64,000 nucleotides of DNA from Roseovarius litorisediminis (GCF_900172295.1 NZ_FWFL01000005.1:248001-312000), one strand, 5' to 3'; positions 38,319-49,049 are shown, counted from the stretch's first letter. The notes: a model not told the origin generated them from the letters alone. Program-made: numbers and translations.

Positions 38319-39140
38319 ATGTCCTCTGGTGACCCCCAAACCCAACCTCCGGCGCGAATAACTGGACTGCGAAGACGGCGCTTTGCAACGCCCCGCACAA
38401 TTACGGCTCTCATGCTGCGTGAGATGTCTACCCGCTATGGGGCGTCCCCCGGGGGGTACGCCTGGGCGATTGCCGAGCCATTGGGCATGATCATTATTCT
38501 GGGTGCCGCGTTTTCGTTGGTTTTGCGCACCCCATCGCTGGGCAGCAGCTTTCTGCTGTTTTATGCAACCGGGTTTCTGCCTTTCAACCTTTACCAAAGC
38601 CTGAATGGCATGATCATGCGGGCAATCTGGTTTTCCCGACCGTTATTGGGGTATCCGGCTGTCACGTGGATGGATGCGTTGCTGGCAAGGTTCATTCTGA
38701 ATTCTCTGACAGCGATTCTGGTCAGCTATATCCTTTTGGTCGGGATCATGATTGTTACCGAGACGCGCACCGTTCTGGATATGGGCCCGATTGTTCTGTC
38801 CATGGCCCTTGCCATGTTGCTGGGCCTTGGAACGGGCGCGCTGAATTGCCTTTTGATCGGATTGTTCCCTGTGTGGGAGCATGTCTGGTCAATTGCGATG
38901 CGCCCGATGTTTCTGATCTCCGCGGTCTTTTTCATTGTTGAAGATCTGCCCCCGTTTACCCAGAATCTCCTTTGGTACAATCCACTGGTCCATATCAGCG
39001 GTTTGATGCGGATGGGATTTTACCCGATGTATTCACCCGGCTATATCAGCGTAACCTATGTCGTTTCCGTTGCCTTGATCACCATGGCCCTGGGGTTTGT
39101 ACTTTTGGCAAGGTATCATCAGGACATCCTGAACCGGTAA
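38319..39140 (+). CDS. kpsM: Capsule polysaccharide ABC exporter permease (KpsM-like)
   Basis: 273 aa with six hydrophobic segments. The ABC2-type permease core has ALMLREMSTRYGASPGGYAWAIAEPLGMIIILG and the C-terminal FFIVEDLPPFTQNLLWYNPLVHISGLMRMGFYP, both typical of KpsM/BexB. With the KpsT-like ATPase it forms the channel moving finished polysaccharide across the inner membrane. It is transcribed away from kpsE-kpsT through an 89-base shared region. Confidence 0.92.
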   Translation: MSSGDPQTQPPARITGLRRRRFATPRTITALMLREMSTRYGASPGGYAWAIAEPLGMIIILGAAFSLVLRTPSLGSSFLLFYATGFLPFNLYQSLNGMIMRAIWFSRPLLGYPAVTWMDALLARFILNSLTAILVSYILLVGIMIVTETRTVLDMGPIVLSMALAMLLGLGTGALNCLLIGLFPVWEHVWSIAMRPMFLISAVFFIVEDLPPFTQNLLWYNPLVHISGLMRMGFYPMYSPGYISVTYVVSVALITMALGFVLLARYHQDILNR

Positions 39141-39182
39141 AAGCCCCAAAAGCGTTCATCTGTTAATCAAAGGGATTGTTGG

Positions 39183-40178
39183 TCAGGCCTGTTCTTGTGA
39201 CAGTGCGATCACCGCCGTGTGCGGGCGATCGGTTCTGCATCTTAGACCATCAAGAATTCCAACCCATAGCAAGCGCAGATAGCCCCGGCGCACGCCGCTG
39301 TGGTCGGCGACTTTCAACACCCATTTAGGCAAGATCAGCAACAGCAGAGGCCAGAACATCCAACCCGCAGCCATTCGGTACAGCATCATCAGATTCCGGT
39401 GGTAGTAATAGACTTTCCAAAGTTGGTTAAAACGCCGTCGCTCGCCGGAAAAGGTTGAACACGCGTGCTCAAAATGAATTTCGGGTTGAAAGGCGATGCG
39501 ACCGCCTTGCTGGCTGAGTCCAAGAGTGTAGATGCCGTCATCGCCGTAAACAAACAGGGCCGGATCCGGGTATCCGGCCATATCAATTGCCCTGCGGGAC
39601 AGGAAAAGACCGACGAATGAGGTGATATCGACATGGCGCGCAGTGCTACCTTTGTAGTCTGCTGGTTTCAGGTGAAAGCCGTCGCGACCTCCGCCCAGTA
39701 TCAGAGTGCGCAGAAACACCCGCAGGTGCCAGAACGGATTTCGTGAAGGGCGGTTCATATCGCATATCTCACCGCCTGGGAGATACACGGCTGACGCCAC
39801 CGCATCCCAGCCGGAATGATCAAGTTCGTGAAATTTTCTTATGGCATCTGTGGCGGGTCGCCCGTCGTCATCCATCACCACAACCCAATCGGGGTCAAAG
39901 GTGGATGCCGCCGCACGCAGGCCGGTTGAAAAACCGCCTGCACCGCCGCTGTTTGTCTTTTGGCGGATAACATGCAGCCTTGCATTTCCAGCTGTCTCGG
40001 CCTGCAACCATTCGGCGGTGCCATCTGAACTGGCATTGTCAACGACAACCACCGATGCAAGCAAACTGGCAGGGCTTTCAAGCAGCCGGGTGACCGTCTG
40101 CCGCAGGTGTTCCAGACGATTATACGTCACCACCACTGCAACCAGCCGGCCCGCTGTTTTCGCATCAAGGTCTGACAT
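39183..40178 (-). CDS. Family 2 glycosyltransferase, galactofuranosyltransferase-like
   Basis: 331 aa GT-A fold. VAVVVTYNRLEHLRQTVTRLLES and DNASSDGTAEWLQ form the nucleotide-binding half, WVVVMDDDGRPATDAIRK carries the DDD metal site, and VDITSFVGLFLSRRAI then YGDDGIYTLGLSQQGGRI the acceptor half. The GGAGGFSTGLR and H-E/D-D motifs recall GlfT-type galactofuranosyltransferases. The presence of glf in the same locus supports this, but it remains an inference. ATG 40178 begins MSDLD with GGTGA upstream; a TTG 12 codons earlier is less likely. Confidence 0.85.
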   Translation of the reverse strand: MSDLDAKTAGRLVAVVVTYNRLEHLRQTVTRLLESPASLLASVVVVDNASSDGTAEWLQAETAGNARLHVIRQKTNSGGAGGFSTGLRAAASTFDPDWVVVMDDDGRPATDAIRKFHELDHSGWDAVASAVYLPGGEICDMNRPSRNPFWHLRVFLRTLILGGGRDGFHLKPADYKGSTARHVDITSFVGLFLSRRAIDMAGYPDPALFVYGDDGIYTLGLSQQGGRIAFQPEIHFEHACSTFSGERRRFNQLWKVYYYHRNLMMLYRMAAGWMFWPLLLLILPKWVLKVADHSGVRRGYLRLLWVGILDGLRCRTDRPHTAVIALSQEQA

Positions 40179-40362
40179 ATTCACCGATTCTTTTTGCAGC
40201 GATTTCTTAAGCAAAACTCACAAATAGGGACTGGTGTCAAATACCTGTGGTGTTCCCAAACTCGCGTCGTTTCCTGTAAAGTGCCAGAAGCCTTTGTAAG
40301 CAGTGACAAAACCAAATGCAGTTGGTAAACGTCATCCATTATTGAGACAGGAGTTTTCGACG

Positions 40363-40932
40363 TTGCTGATTGAACCTACGGCTTTGCCCGGACTGGTTGT
40401 TTTGACGCCCGCGCGCTACGGTGATGCTCGCGGCTTCTTTTCCGAAAGCTGGAACCGCCAGAGAATGGCAGAGCACGGTCTGGATTTCGACTTTGTGCAG
40501 GATAATCACTCGCTTTCTGTGGCGCAGGGTACGGTGCGTGGCTTGCATTTTCAGACCCCGCCCCATGCGCAGGCCAAGCTGGTGCGTTGTGGGCGCGGGC
40601 GGCTTTTGGATGTTTCCGTAGACCTCAGAAAAGGGAGCCCTACCTTTGGCAAATGGGTGGGTATCGAACTGAGTTTCGAGAACGGCAAGCAACTGTTGAT
40701 TCCGGAGGGATTTGCCCATGGCTTTGTCACGTGTGTCCCTGATACCGAAATCATCTACAAGTGCAGTGATTATTACGCCCCCGAGTGTGACCGCAGCCTG
40801 CGCTTTGATGACCCCGAGATTGGCATCGACTGGGGAATAGATGCGGGCGAAGCAATCCTGTCTGACAAGGATGCCGGGGCGCCACTGTTGGCCGATCTGG
40901 ACAATCCGTTCATCTGGGAAGGCTCACAATGA
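40363..40932 (+). CDS. rmlC: dTDP-4-dehydrorhamnose 3,5-epimerase
   Basis: 189 aa from the start chosen. Cupin epimerase: [56 protein letters not shown] (with the catalytic His), and [29 protein letters not shown] with the active-site Tyr. Start TTG 40363 has AGGAG nine bases upstream and matches where the family usually begins; the frame runs back to a GTG at 40303. Stop overlaps rmlB by ATGA. Confidence 0.93.
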   Translation: MLIEPTALPGLVVLTPARYGDARGFFSESWNRQRMAEHGLDFDFVQDNHSLSVAQGTVRGLHFQTPPHAQAKLVRCGRGRLLDVSVDLRKGSPTFGKWVGIELSFENGKQLLIPEGFAHGFVTCVPDTEIIYKCSDYYAPECDRSLRFDDPEIGIDWGIDAGEAILSDKDAGAPLLADLDNPFIWEGSQ

Positions 40933-41984
40933 AACTGCTGGTGACCGGGGGGGCGGGGTTTATCGGGTCTGCCGTTGTGCGGCTGGCCGTATCGCGTGGC
41001 ATTGAAGTGGTTAATCTCGACGCGCTGACCTATGCCGCCTGCCTTGAAAACCTGGCCCCGGTGGCCGACAACCCGCTGTATCATTTCGTCAAGGCCGATA
41101 TCCGTGATCCGGACGCGCTTGAGACTGTATTTGATGCCCATCAGCCCGACGCAGTGATGCATCTGGCCGCAGAAAGCCATGTCGACCGTTCGATTGACGG
41201 GCCCGGTGCCTTTATCGAAACCAACGTTACCGGCACCTATAACCTGCTGCAGGCTGCACGTGCTTATTGGGAGGGGAAGGGCAGGCCGGATACGTTTCGG
41301 TTCCATCATATCTCGACCGACGAGGTGTACGGTACATTAGGCGATACCGGCCTGTTTACCGAAGATACGCCCTATGCGCCCAACAGTCCCTATTCTGCGT
41401 CCAAGGCAGCATCCGACCATCTGGTGCGGGCCTGGGCCGAAACCTATGGCCTGCCGGTGGTGATCACCAATTGCTCAAACAATTACGGCCCCTATCATTT
41501 CCCCGAAAAACTGGTGCCGGTGGTGATCCTGAATGCGTTGGCGGGCAAGCCGATCCCGGTTTATGGCAAGGGCGAAAACGTGCGCGACTGGCTGTATGTC
41601 GAGGATCACGCCGATGCTCTTTTGTGTGTGCTGAAAAATGGCGAACGCGGTCGCAGTTATAATGTCGGCGGCGAAAACGAAGCGAAGAACATAGATCTGG
41701 TGCGTATGATCTGCGCCATTCTGGACCGTCTGAAACCGGCCGAAACGCCCTATGCCGATCAGATCACCTTTGTCACTGACCGGCCCGGCCATGACCTGCG
41801 CTATGCTATTGATCCCACCCGCATCCGGACAGAACTGGGCTGGAAACCTTCGGTCACGCTGCAAGAGGGGTTAGAGAAAACCGTGCAGTGGTATCTTGAT
41901 AACGAGGCCTGGTGGCAGGCGTTGCAGGCGCGCGACGGCGTGGGCAAACGGCTGGGCACCGGCACATCAGGGCCCGCGAAATGA
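40929..41984 (+). CDS. rmlB: dTDP-glucose 4,6-dehydratase
   Basis: 351 aa extended [18 protein letters not shown] binds [18 protein letters not shown] carries the catalytic Thr, Asp and Glu, and [15 protein letters not shown] the Tyr-x3-Lys pair. Second enzyme of dTDP-rhamnose synthesis. Translationally coupled to rmlC before and rmlD after through ATGA overlaps. Confidence 0.96.
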   Translation: MKLLVTGGAGFIGSAVVRLAVSRGIEVVNLDALTYAACLENLAPVADNPLYHFVKADIRDPDALETVFDAHQPDAVMHLAAESHVDRSIDGPGAFIETNVTGTYNLLQAARAYWEGKGRPDTFRFHHISTDEVYGTLGDTGLFTEDTPYAPNSPYSASKAASDHLVRAWAETYGLPVVITNCSNNYGPYHFPEKLVPVVILNALAGKPIPVYGKGENVRDWLYVEDHADALLCVLKNGERGRSYNVGGENEAKNIDLVRMICAILDRLKPAETPYADQITFVTDRPGHDLRYAIDPTRIRTELGWKPSVTLQEGLEKTVQWYLDNEAWWQALQARDGVGKRLGTGTSGPAK

Positions 41985-42844
41985 AGCTGCTGGTGTTTGG
42001 CAAAACCGGTCAGGTCGCCACAGAACTGGCGCGCCTTGAAGGCGACGCATTTACCCAGGCGGTGTTTTTGCCCCGCGATCAGGCCGATTTGTCCGACCCC
42101 AAAGCGTGCGCGGCGATCATAACGGAGACGCAGGCCGACGCGGTGATCAACGCCGCAGCCTGGACTGCCGTGGACAACGCCGAAGAGCACGAGGCCGAGG
42201 CAATGGTCATCAACGCCGATGCGCCCGGCGCCATGGCGCGCGCCTGTGCGGACCGAGGCCTGCCGTTTCTGCATGTTTCGACCGACTACGTGTTCGACGG
42301 CGCGGGCGAGACCCCCAGGAAAGAAACCGATCCCGTTGCGCCGCAAAACGCTTATGGGCGCGGCAAGCTGGCTGGGGAAAATGCCGTGCGGGCGGCAAGC
42401 GGTCCGCATGCCATTCTGCGCACTTCATGGGTGTTTTCATCTCATGGGGCGAATTTTGTCAAAACCATGCTGCGCCTGTCCGAAACTTGCGACGCGCTGT
42501 CGATTGTAAGTGATCAGCACGGCGGACCAACCCCCGCGGCAGATATTGCTGCGGCACTGGTTAAGATGGCCCATGCCATGGTTCAGGGGCAGCCGGGCGG
42601 CACCTATCATTTCGCGGGTCAACCCGACACAACATGGGCCGGGTTCGCCCGCGAGATTTTTGATCAGGCGGGCAGGGATGTGACGGTGACAGGAATCCCG
42701 ACCCGAGATTTTCCGACGCCGGCCACGCGCCCGCTCAACTCGCGTCTGGATTGCAGCGCCCTGGCGGCTGATTTTGCCATTTCCCGACCTGACTGGCGGC
42801 AGGGATTGCACCACGTGCTGGACGAGATGAGGGGTAAAAACTAG
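41981..42844 (+). CDS. rmlD: dTDP-4-dehydrorhamnose reductase
   Basis: 287 aa. [15 protein letters not shown] is the NADPH loop, [34 protein letters not shown] holds the Tyr-x3-Lys active site and the family's VFDG motif. It performs the last step to dTDP-L-rhamnose. The ATG at 41981 overlaps the rmlB stop by ATGA; the frame extends further upstream only inside rmlB. Order here is rmlC-rmlB-rmlD, with rmlA elsewhere. Confidence 0.95.
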   Translation: MKLLVFGKTGQVATELARLEGDAFTQAVFLPRDQADLSDPKACAAIITETQADAVINAAAWTAVDNAEEHEAEAMVINADAPGAMARACADRGLPFLHVSTDYVFDGAGETPRKETDPVAPQNAYGRGKLAGENAVRAASGPHAILRTSWVFSSHGANFVKTMLRLSETCDALSIVSDQHGGPTPAADIAAALVKMAHAMVQGQPGGTYHFAGQPDTTWAGFAREIFDQAGRDVTVTGIPTRDFPTPATRPLNSRLDCSALAADFAISRPDWRQGLHHVLDEMRGKN

Positions 42845-42946
42845 GGTGATGACAAGGCCGCCCGATGCGCAGGGACCGGCCGGTATGGGGGCATCAATGG
42901 CTGTATCCGACACTCCTGCACGACAACGCCTTGCACAGGCCGGGCG

Positions 42947-44812
42947 ATGAGCCTGCCAAAGGTTTCAGTCATAGTGCCGGTCTACAACGTGGCCGACCAT
43001 GTTGCGGCCTGTATAATGTCGGTCGCAGAACAGAATTTTACCGATTTCGAGGTTATCGTCGTCAACGACGGATCAACAGATGGCAGCGACCGGATCGCCC
43101 GCAAGATCGCGGCAGGGGATCCGCGCTTTAGTTTTATCGACCAGCCCAATGGTGGCCTTTCAAAAGCCCGCAATACCGGGATCGACGCCGCCCGTGGTGC
43201 ATTTGTGGCCTTTGTCGACAGTGATGACCGGGTGGCGCCCGATTACCTGTCAGAGTTGATGACCGCCCTGCACGAAAGTGGTGCTGATTGGGTCTCCTGC
43301 GCTGTAGGATTCTGCCATCCGGGTGCTGCACCACAACCCCATTCCGCCGTTCACGGGGCACCTTCGGTTTCGCCCGAAACACCGCCCGAGCGGCATGATT
43401 TCAGCGACTGGCGTGAGGTTGCACGCCATTTTCCCTCGGCGTGGAACAAACTTTATCGCCGGTCCCTGATTGGCGACATCCGGTTTGATGAGGATCTTCT
43501 GTATGAAGATCACGCATTTTTCTGGCGCTGCGCTGAAAAAACGGATCATCTCTTGCGCCTCTCCAAATCCCTTTACCTGCAGACACAGGGGCGTGAAGGG
43601 CAGATTACCCGGGATGGCTCGGACCGGGTATTCGAGCAATTTACAGTTTTGGATAGCCTGGCCGATATCGTCGCAGTGTCGGGCAAATCGGGCGGGGCGC
43701 AGGCGCTGGCACAGATTGCCACAAGGCTAAGTTTTGAGCGGTCTACGGCAATTACCGATCCGAAACGCCGGGTTCATTTTTTAAACAGGGCGCGCGACTG
43801 GTTAGCAGGTTGCGCCTTGACGCCTGATGCTGCTTTGGGTGTTCCGGCCAGCTGGATCAGTTCCCTGCAGGGGCGTATTCCGGTGACCATTGTCATTCCC
43901 AGCGACGGCAACCCCGGTCCTTTATGCGATACGCTGACCGCTCTGTCTGCCCAATCCCTGCGCGAGACTGAAATCCTTGTTGTTCCCGACGAGAGGCGCA
44001 CCACCGCAGGGTCTGATACATACGCGGCAATTCTTGCAGAGACCCGATCCCGCCCAAATGTCGCGGTTGTGGCTGGTGCATCGGGTGTACCGGACGCGCG
44101 CAATCGTGGGCTAGTCGCTGCCCGCGGTGAAACGGTTGTTTTTCTGGACGCCGGCGACAAGGTGCCGCCGCAAGCGCTTATGGCTTGGCACAATCAGTTA
44201 CACCTGGCCGACGCAGACATGGGGTTTTCGCGATTTTTCATGGGCGGAAGTAATACGCCTCATGAGGGTCTGCATGACCATACCGGAATCGCACCCGAAC
44301 GGCGAAATTCTGAAACAGGGTTTGAACCGGATACGGGCGACGCCCTTGAAATCCATGCCCATCCTTCGGCCAAGATTTTCAAACGTGATTTTCTGCTGCG
44401 TCATGCGATCACCTTTGCGGACCATCCGCTGTCGTCCTGGGGGTTTTTAATTGCGGCTGTGACGCAGGCCTCGCGGATTGTGGGGTTGCGTGGGCATCCG
44501 GCACGTATCGCTGTCCGACCTGAAACGCGGATATTTTGGCGAGCTCCGGTCGAAGCGGCGCAATTGGCTGCTGCGTTAGAGTCGATTGCACATACCCTGC
44601 CGCCTGATGTCCTGCCTGAAGGCTGGCAGGCCCGGCTATGGGCGCGCGCCATCTGGGAAAAAGTGAATTTCGCCGATTTCCAGACGCAGGCCGCACGCGA
44701 CGCATTCGAAGCGGACGCCGGGGAAATTTCCGGCCAGATCCCCGGACTGGCGCAGACACAATCGCTTGATCCTTTCATTGGCCCGCGGGTTCGCCGAATT
44801 CTGGGCCTGTGA
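42947..44812 (+). CDS. Double-domain family 2 glycosyltransferase
   Basis: 621 aa. The first GT-A domain (about 5-250) has VSVIVPVYNVADHVAACIMSV, VNDGSTDGSDRIAR and the metal motif DSDD at 91-94. The second (about 305-520) starts VTIVIPSDGNPGPLCDTLTALSAQSL but its motif reads DAGD at 401-404 instead of DxDD, so this half may be inactive. It may be a polymerase-like or bifunctional transferase of the polysaccharide. It follows rmlD by 102 bases, in the same direction and probably on the same transcript. Confidence 0.85.
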   Translation: MSLPKVSVIVPVYNVADHVAACIMSVAEQNFTDFEVIVVNDGSTDGSDRIARKIAAGDPRFSFIDQPNGGLSKARNTGIDAARGAFVAFVDSDDRVAPDYLSELMTALHESGADWVSCAVGFCHPGAAPQPHSAVHGAPSVSPETPPERHDFSDWREVARHFPSAWNKLYRRSLIGDIRFDEDLLYEDHAFFWRCAEKTDHLLRLSKSLYLQTQGREGQITRDGSDRVFEQFTVLDSLADIVAVSGKSGGAQALAQIATRLSFERSTAITDPKRRVHFLNRARDWLAGCALTPDAALGVPASWISSLQGRIPVTIVIPSDGNPGPLCDTLTALSAQSLRETEILVVPDERRTTAGSDTYAAILAETRSRPNVAVVAGASGVPDARNRGLVAARGETVVFLDAGDKVPPQALMAWHNQLHLADADMGFSRFFMGGSNTPHEGLHDHTGIAPERRNSETGFEPDTGDALEIHAHPSAKIFKRDFLLRHAITFADHPLSSWGFLIAAVTQASRIVGLRGHPARIAVRPETRIFWRAPVEAAQLAAALESIAHTLPPDVLPEGWQARLWARAIWEKVNFADFQTQAARDAFEADAGEISGQIPGLAQTQSLDPFIGPRVRRILGL

Positions 44813-44945
44813 CAGGACCAGATCTTCAGGAAGATAAAGAATTAAACCCCCGGATGTGCGGACTAAGGTTTGCGTCCCGGTTAAAATATCGTCAAAAAGG
44901 AATAGGCGACGACCCTTATCAATGCGGGTTGTGAGGAGTTACAAG

Positions 44946-47900
44946 ATGTTTGATTTCCGGACGATTGGCGGTGCAGATTTCGGCTATTTGGTGGACTTTT
45001 CCGAATATGACTATGCCAATGTATCTTTTTTCGACAAGCACCGGAAAAACATCCCCTTTCACCTTTCGTTGCGGCGCAAAACCGGACTTGCAGTTATCAA
45101 TACACGGCTGGATGGCACGTGGGCCGACGAGATTTACAAGGAAGTGACCCTCGCCCGCCGGGGCGACAAGGTGACAATAAATTTTGAAAAGAATGATTTT
45201 GTTTGCGTTCGTCTGAACGGCAACGATCTGTTTAGTTTTGAAGGTGATTTTGCCGGCCTCAGCGAAATCCAGCTTGTTGAGTTCAATGGCGGCCTGGTAC
45301 AGGACAGCCTTGAAGTTCAGGGCCCGGCAAACAAAAACCGCGAAAGTCTGGGCAGTCTTGAGCTTGCCGGATATCTTGATATTCAGGGCTGGTCCATCGA
45401 CCCCGGACTGCCGCGCCAAAACCCTGAGATAACGATTGAAGGGCTGACCGAAGCCATCCTGGTTGAACGTAGGCCAATGCTGAATCTGGCTGCGGCGCAT
45501 GGCTTGTCTGATCCTCAGGTTGGTATCTATGCAGTTTTGCCCGGGCGTATATGGGAGGCAGCGCCAGACGGCGAAAATCTTACAATCAGCCTGAGTAACA
45601 ATGGTTTTGCTTGTGGCAAACCGCTGATCCTGACCCGCAAAGAGGTTCTTCAGCGGATCGAACGTATGTGCCGTCAGGACTCGGCCGAAAATAATACCTT
45701 TGAGCAACTTCTGGCGATAGAACATGTTCACTTTGGTGAATTTTGGGAGGCCCTGTCGCCACACGCGCAGGCCGTACTGCAAAAAGCAGCGACAACATTC
45801 GGGGTTTCCGACTTTTTGAACACCTCTGATACCGGTGCGGTACGTGTTCAACCTGAAGAACCCGAAAGCCGTTTGCTTGGAAAAATACGGGGCTTGTACG
45901 CTGAATACCTGTCGCAGACACAGAACCCGGATCGCATCGCGATTTTGGGAAAACTGCTTGACGACTACCCGCTGGCGCCTGCCAGGCTGCACGAGTTGGT
46001 TTTAACTCTCACCGAAGAATTCTGCCAGGCAGGCAGCTTTCACGAGCTTTATGGTCTTGCGCATTCTTATGGTCTAAGGGGATTTGGGCCCGCTGAAGAC
46101 AATTGGCGGAATACGTCAACTTTGCCGTACCTTTGCCGGGAAGGACGCCTGGAAGACGCGCAGGCGCTTATGTGGCAAATTGCAAATACTCATGGCGAAG
46201 GTGGTAGGAAAAGCGGGTGGCTGGTAACTTCCGCTCTGAATTGGAGCATCAGATTCTTCATAACCGAGTGCAACACGCCGTCCAAATTTGATTATCTGAA
46301 GCAATTCATCTACGCATTTTTCGCTTTGGTTGATAAATGCAGTCTTGCCTATTTCGATTTCACCCCAAGTACCGAATTGATCGATGCCACTACAACGTTG
46401 CTATCAAACTCAGACCGTTTGCCGGAAGATTTTGGCGGCGAAATTGAAACATTTGCGCTGCGGGTTTTTGGGCTTTCAAACCATTTTTGGGAACGGGTCG
46501 CCGACGAGATATCCAACGGCAACATAGAACCCAGTCCGCGCCTTGAAACGGGTGCGTCCTGCTTCGATCTGATGCGTCAACGTATGTCCGACAAGACTGT
46601 GGATGTTGAACCTGCCCTTGCCTTTTTCCAAGCTTTCAAGACCGTGGATGTAGAAAGATTCCGGCTCGAGCTTCTGGGCCCGCTCGGACTCCAACGACCA
46701 AAGGACAAGGATATTCTTGATGCTCTGCTGATATCAGGGCGAGACCCCTCTGAAAGTGTGATGCGGTACCTTGGTTTTCCGGGCGTGCAAGCCCCTAGAT
46801 CAGGCGCTTTGGACATGGTTGCTCGTGATGCCGTACGTGCTCGATACCTCAAGTCAAAAAAGGCGCCATATTATAATCTGCAGTTTGATATCAGTCGGTA
46901 TATTATTGATTTTACTGCCAGTTTAGACACCAAAGACAGCGGAAATCGAGTTGAATCCCTCAGGGCAATTTTGGATAGAATTCAGCTGCTTTCGTCAAAG
47001 CAAAGCGAGTTTCTGGGCATCGGGATGGCGATCAATCTTTTTCAGTTACTGATTAAGATCGACCGCGAAGATCTGGCGCTGCATGTCATGGCCTGGATCG
47101 GGGCAATCCGGGCCGAACTTCCGAAAGAGCAACAGGTAGGCCTGTTTGAAGCACCCGCAATACATTGCGCGCTGATGTCATTGCATGTGACGGCTGAAGG
47201 GCTTGGTAGTGAACTGGGGCACAGTGTTTCCCGCTTGTTCCCGCGCTTTGACCCAAAGGCGATAGATCTGCCTGTCGGCGGGCCCATGGCAAAGCAAAGG
47301 AATGCTGGCTCGGCTTTGTTTGACACGCTTGTGGTGGTATTCTCGTGTAAGCAAAATCTCAACAGCCGCGTGGCCAGCATGCGCGACGGCTGGTTGTCCA
47401 AACTGCAAGAACTGGGTGTCCCCTTTCTGGTGGTTGTCGGTGACGGCGAGGGGCAGCTGGTCGATGACGTGTTACATGTCGATGCCAGTGACAGCTACGA
47501 AGGGCTTCCGCAAAAAACGCTGGCCTCGGTCAAGTGGGTCTACGAGAACACGTCGTTTTCGCATATGTTCAAGATTGATGATGATTGTTTTCTGGACCCC
47601 GAAGAATTTTTCCTGTCACAAAGCTATCGCAAATTTGACTATTACGGGCGGCGTCTGGAGCGGGTTTTGGGCCAGATGGACAGAACATGGCATTTCTCGA
47701 AATCCACCTCTGAGCGGGGTCGCAAAGAACTGGACAAATCCCCCGAGCCTTCCGAATACGCCGATGGTGGTAGTGGATATGCGCTTAGCCGCAAAGCCAT
47801 GCAATGCATCACCCGCAACAGCCAGACGGAAGCGGGCCAACGGCTTGTCAGTGCCAGTTTCATGGAGGACAAGACCGTCGGTGACCTGCTTGCAATGAGC

Positions 47901-49049
47901 AACATTCGCGTTGCAGACGAAGACTATTACGTGTCCATTCGCAGACGCAGTTACAAAGACGCCACACCGGTGGCGATGTGGGAAAACAGTTTCAATGCAG
48001 GGTCGTCAACGCCGGTCAAGCAGGTGCATCTTGATAATCAGGCCGATCAGAAATCCGCCTTTCAGGGTTTGAAATCCTCGGGGCTTTTCCCCAAGAAAAT
48101 CTGGCCCACCTATGGCAAGGCCCGTCTGGGCGACGCCACCAATATTCTGGAACTGATCAGCGATCAGAGCAAACTTGAAAAGCTCAACGCCGAGCCGCTG
48201 GCTGTTGTTGCCTGTGTGCGCAACGAAATGTTCATGCTGCCGCATTTCCTGGCGCATTATCGCAAATTGGGCGTTAAGGCCTTTCTGGTAGCTGACAACT
48301 GCTCTGACGATGGCACGCTGGATTACCTGCTGGATCAACCGGATGTGGCAGTTTTTTCGGTCGATACTCTTTACAAAGATTCGCAGTATGGCGTTGCCTG
48401 GCAGATCAACATTCTGGCCAATCTCAGGGTGGGCCGCTGGTCTTTGCTGGCCGATGCTGACGAATTACTGGTCTATCCGGGTTGGGAAAAGACCAAACTG
48501 CCGAAACTTCTTGCGGGCCGCGATTACAAGGACACTGATGCCGTCCGGATCTTAATGCTGGACATGTATCCCCAGAGGCGGCTGAGTGACGTAGAATTCA
48601 AAAGTGGCGATCCGTTTTCTGAGGCAGGTTTCGTTGATAAAACCCCCTTCATCGACAACCCTTCGGGGCGAGGCCCGTTTTCGGATGGCCATACGGTTTC
48701 TTCGGCGCTGCGTCACCGGTTGTTGCCGTCATCGCGGCGCGATCTGTTTGTGGCGCAAAAAATCGCCCTGCTGAAATACAAACCCTGGATGCGGCTTTCG
48801 GCCGGGCTTCATTATGTCGCTGATGTCAAACAGGCCCAGGCCGAAATGATCTTTGGGCATTTCAAATATAATGCCCATTTCCGGCAAAAGGCCTTGGCCG
48901 AAGTGGCCCGGGGCCAGCATTTCAATAATGCCGAAGAGTACCGCCGATACCTGGCGCTTACTGCGGAAGGTCGGGAAGTGATATATGATCCGGCAGTGTC
49001 GGTGCCCTGGCGCGAGTGTGAAACTGTAAAGCGCCTCTTGAAATGCTGA
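44946..49049 (+). CDS. Very large three-module protein: galectin-like + GT31-like + GT2-like
   Basis: 1367 aa. Residues 5-120 look galectin-like: H39-L-S-L-R43, N52, W59-A-D-E62 and N91 fall in the order H-x-N-x-R...N...W-x-x-E of galectins, with Asn replaced by Ser41 and the final Arg missing. Residues about 138-235 (LELAGYLDIQGWS...) are a second beta-rich unit; 240-780 is helical and unrecognised. Residues about 790-1040 resemble family 31 galactosyltransferases: D849-SYEGLPQKT, K876-I-D-D-D880 and YADGGSGYALS. Residues about 1080-1340 are GT2-like: VACVRNE near 1090, D1170-A-D1172-E1173. ATG 44946 is chosen because GAGGAG lies 8 bases upstream. No signal peptide or membrane helix, so cytosolic. 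It lies between the double GT2 and glf genes. Confidence 0.75.
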   Translation: MFDFRTIGGADFGYLVDFSEYDYANVSFFDKHRKNIPFHLSLRRKTGLAVINTRLDGTWADEIYKEVTLARRGDKVTINFEKNDFVCVRLNGNDLFSFEGDFAGLSEIQLVEFNGGLVQDSLEVQGPANKNRESLGSLELAGYLDIQGWSIDPGLPRQNPEITIEGLTEAILVERRPMLNLAAAHGLSDPQVGIYAVLPGRIWEAAPDGENLTISLSNNGFACGKPLILTRKEVLQRIERMCRQDSAENNTFEQLLAIEHVHFGEFWEALSPHAQAVLQKAATTFGVSDFLNTSDTGAVRVQPEEPESRLLGKIRGLYAEYLSQTQNPDRIAILGKLLDDYPLAPARLHELVLTLTEEFCQAGSFHELYGLAHSYGLRGFGPAEDNWRNTSTLPYLCREGRLEDAQALMWQIANTHGEGGRKSGWLVTSALNWSIRFFITECNTPSKFDYLKQFIYAFFALVDKCSLAYFDFTPSTELIDATTTLLSNSDRLPEDFGGEIETFALRVFGLSNHFWERVADEISNGNIEPSPRLETGASCFDLMRQRMSDKTVDVEPALAFFQAFKTVDVERFRLELLGPLGLQRPKDKDILDALLISGRDPSESVMRYLGFPGVQAPRSGALDMVARDAVRARYLKSKKAPYYNLQFDISRYIIDFTASLDTKDSGNRVESLRAILDRIQLLSSKQSEFLGIGMAINLFQLLIKIDREDLALHVMAWIGAIRAELPKEQQVGLFEAPAIHCALMSLHVTAEGLGSELGHSVSRLFPRFDPKAIDLPVGGPMAKQRNAGSALFDTLVVVFSCKQNLNSRVASMRDGWLSKLQELGVPFLVVVGDGEGQLVDDVLHVDASDSYEGLPQKTLASVKWVYENTSFSHMFKIDDDCFLDPEEFFLSQSYRKFDYYGRRLERVLGQMDRTWHFSKSTSERGRKELDKSPEPSEYADGGSGYALSRKAMQCITRNSQTEAGQRLVSASFMEDKTVGDLLAMSNIRVADEDYYVSIRRRSYKDATPVAMWENSFNAGSSTPVKQVHLDNQADQKSAFQGLKSSGLFPKKIWPTYGKARLGDATNILELISDQSKLEKLNAEPLAVVACVRNEMFMLPHFLAHYRKLGVKAFLVADNCSDDGTLDYLLDQPDVAVFSVDTLYKDSQYGVAWQINILANLRVGRWSLLADADELLVYPGWEKTKLPKLLAGRDYKDTDAVRILMLDMYPQRRLSDVEFKSGDPFSEAGFVDKTPFIDNPSGRGPFSDGHTVSSALRHRLLPSSRRDLFVAQKIALLKYKPWMRLSAGLHYVADVKQAQAEMIFGHFKYNAHFRQKALAEVARGQHFNNAEEYRRYLALTAEGREVIYDPAVSVPWRECETVKRLLKC

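Noticed and set aside
44919..45992. 357-codon minus-strand frame
   Set aside because: Antisense to the start of the large transferase, no ribosome site, no recognisable domain.
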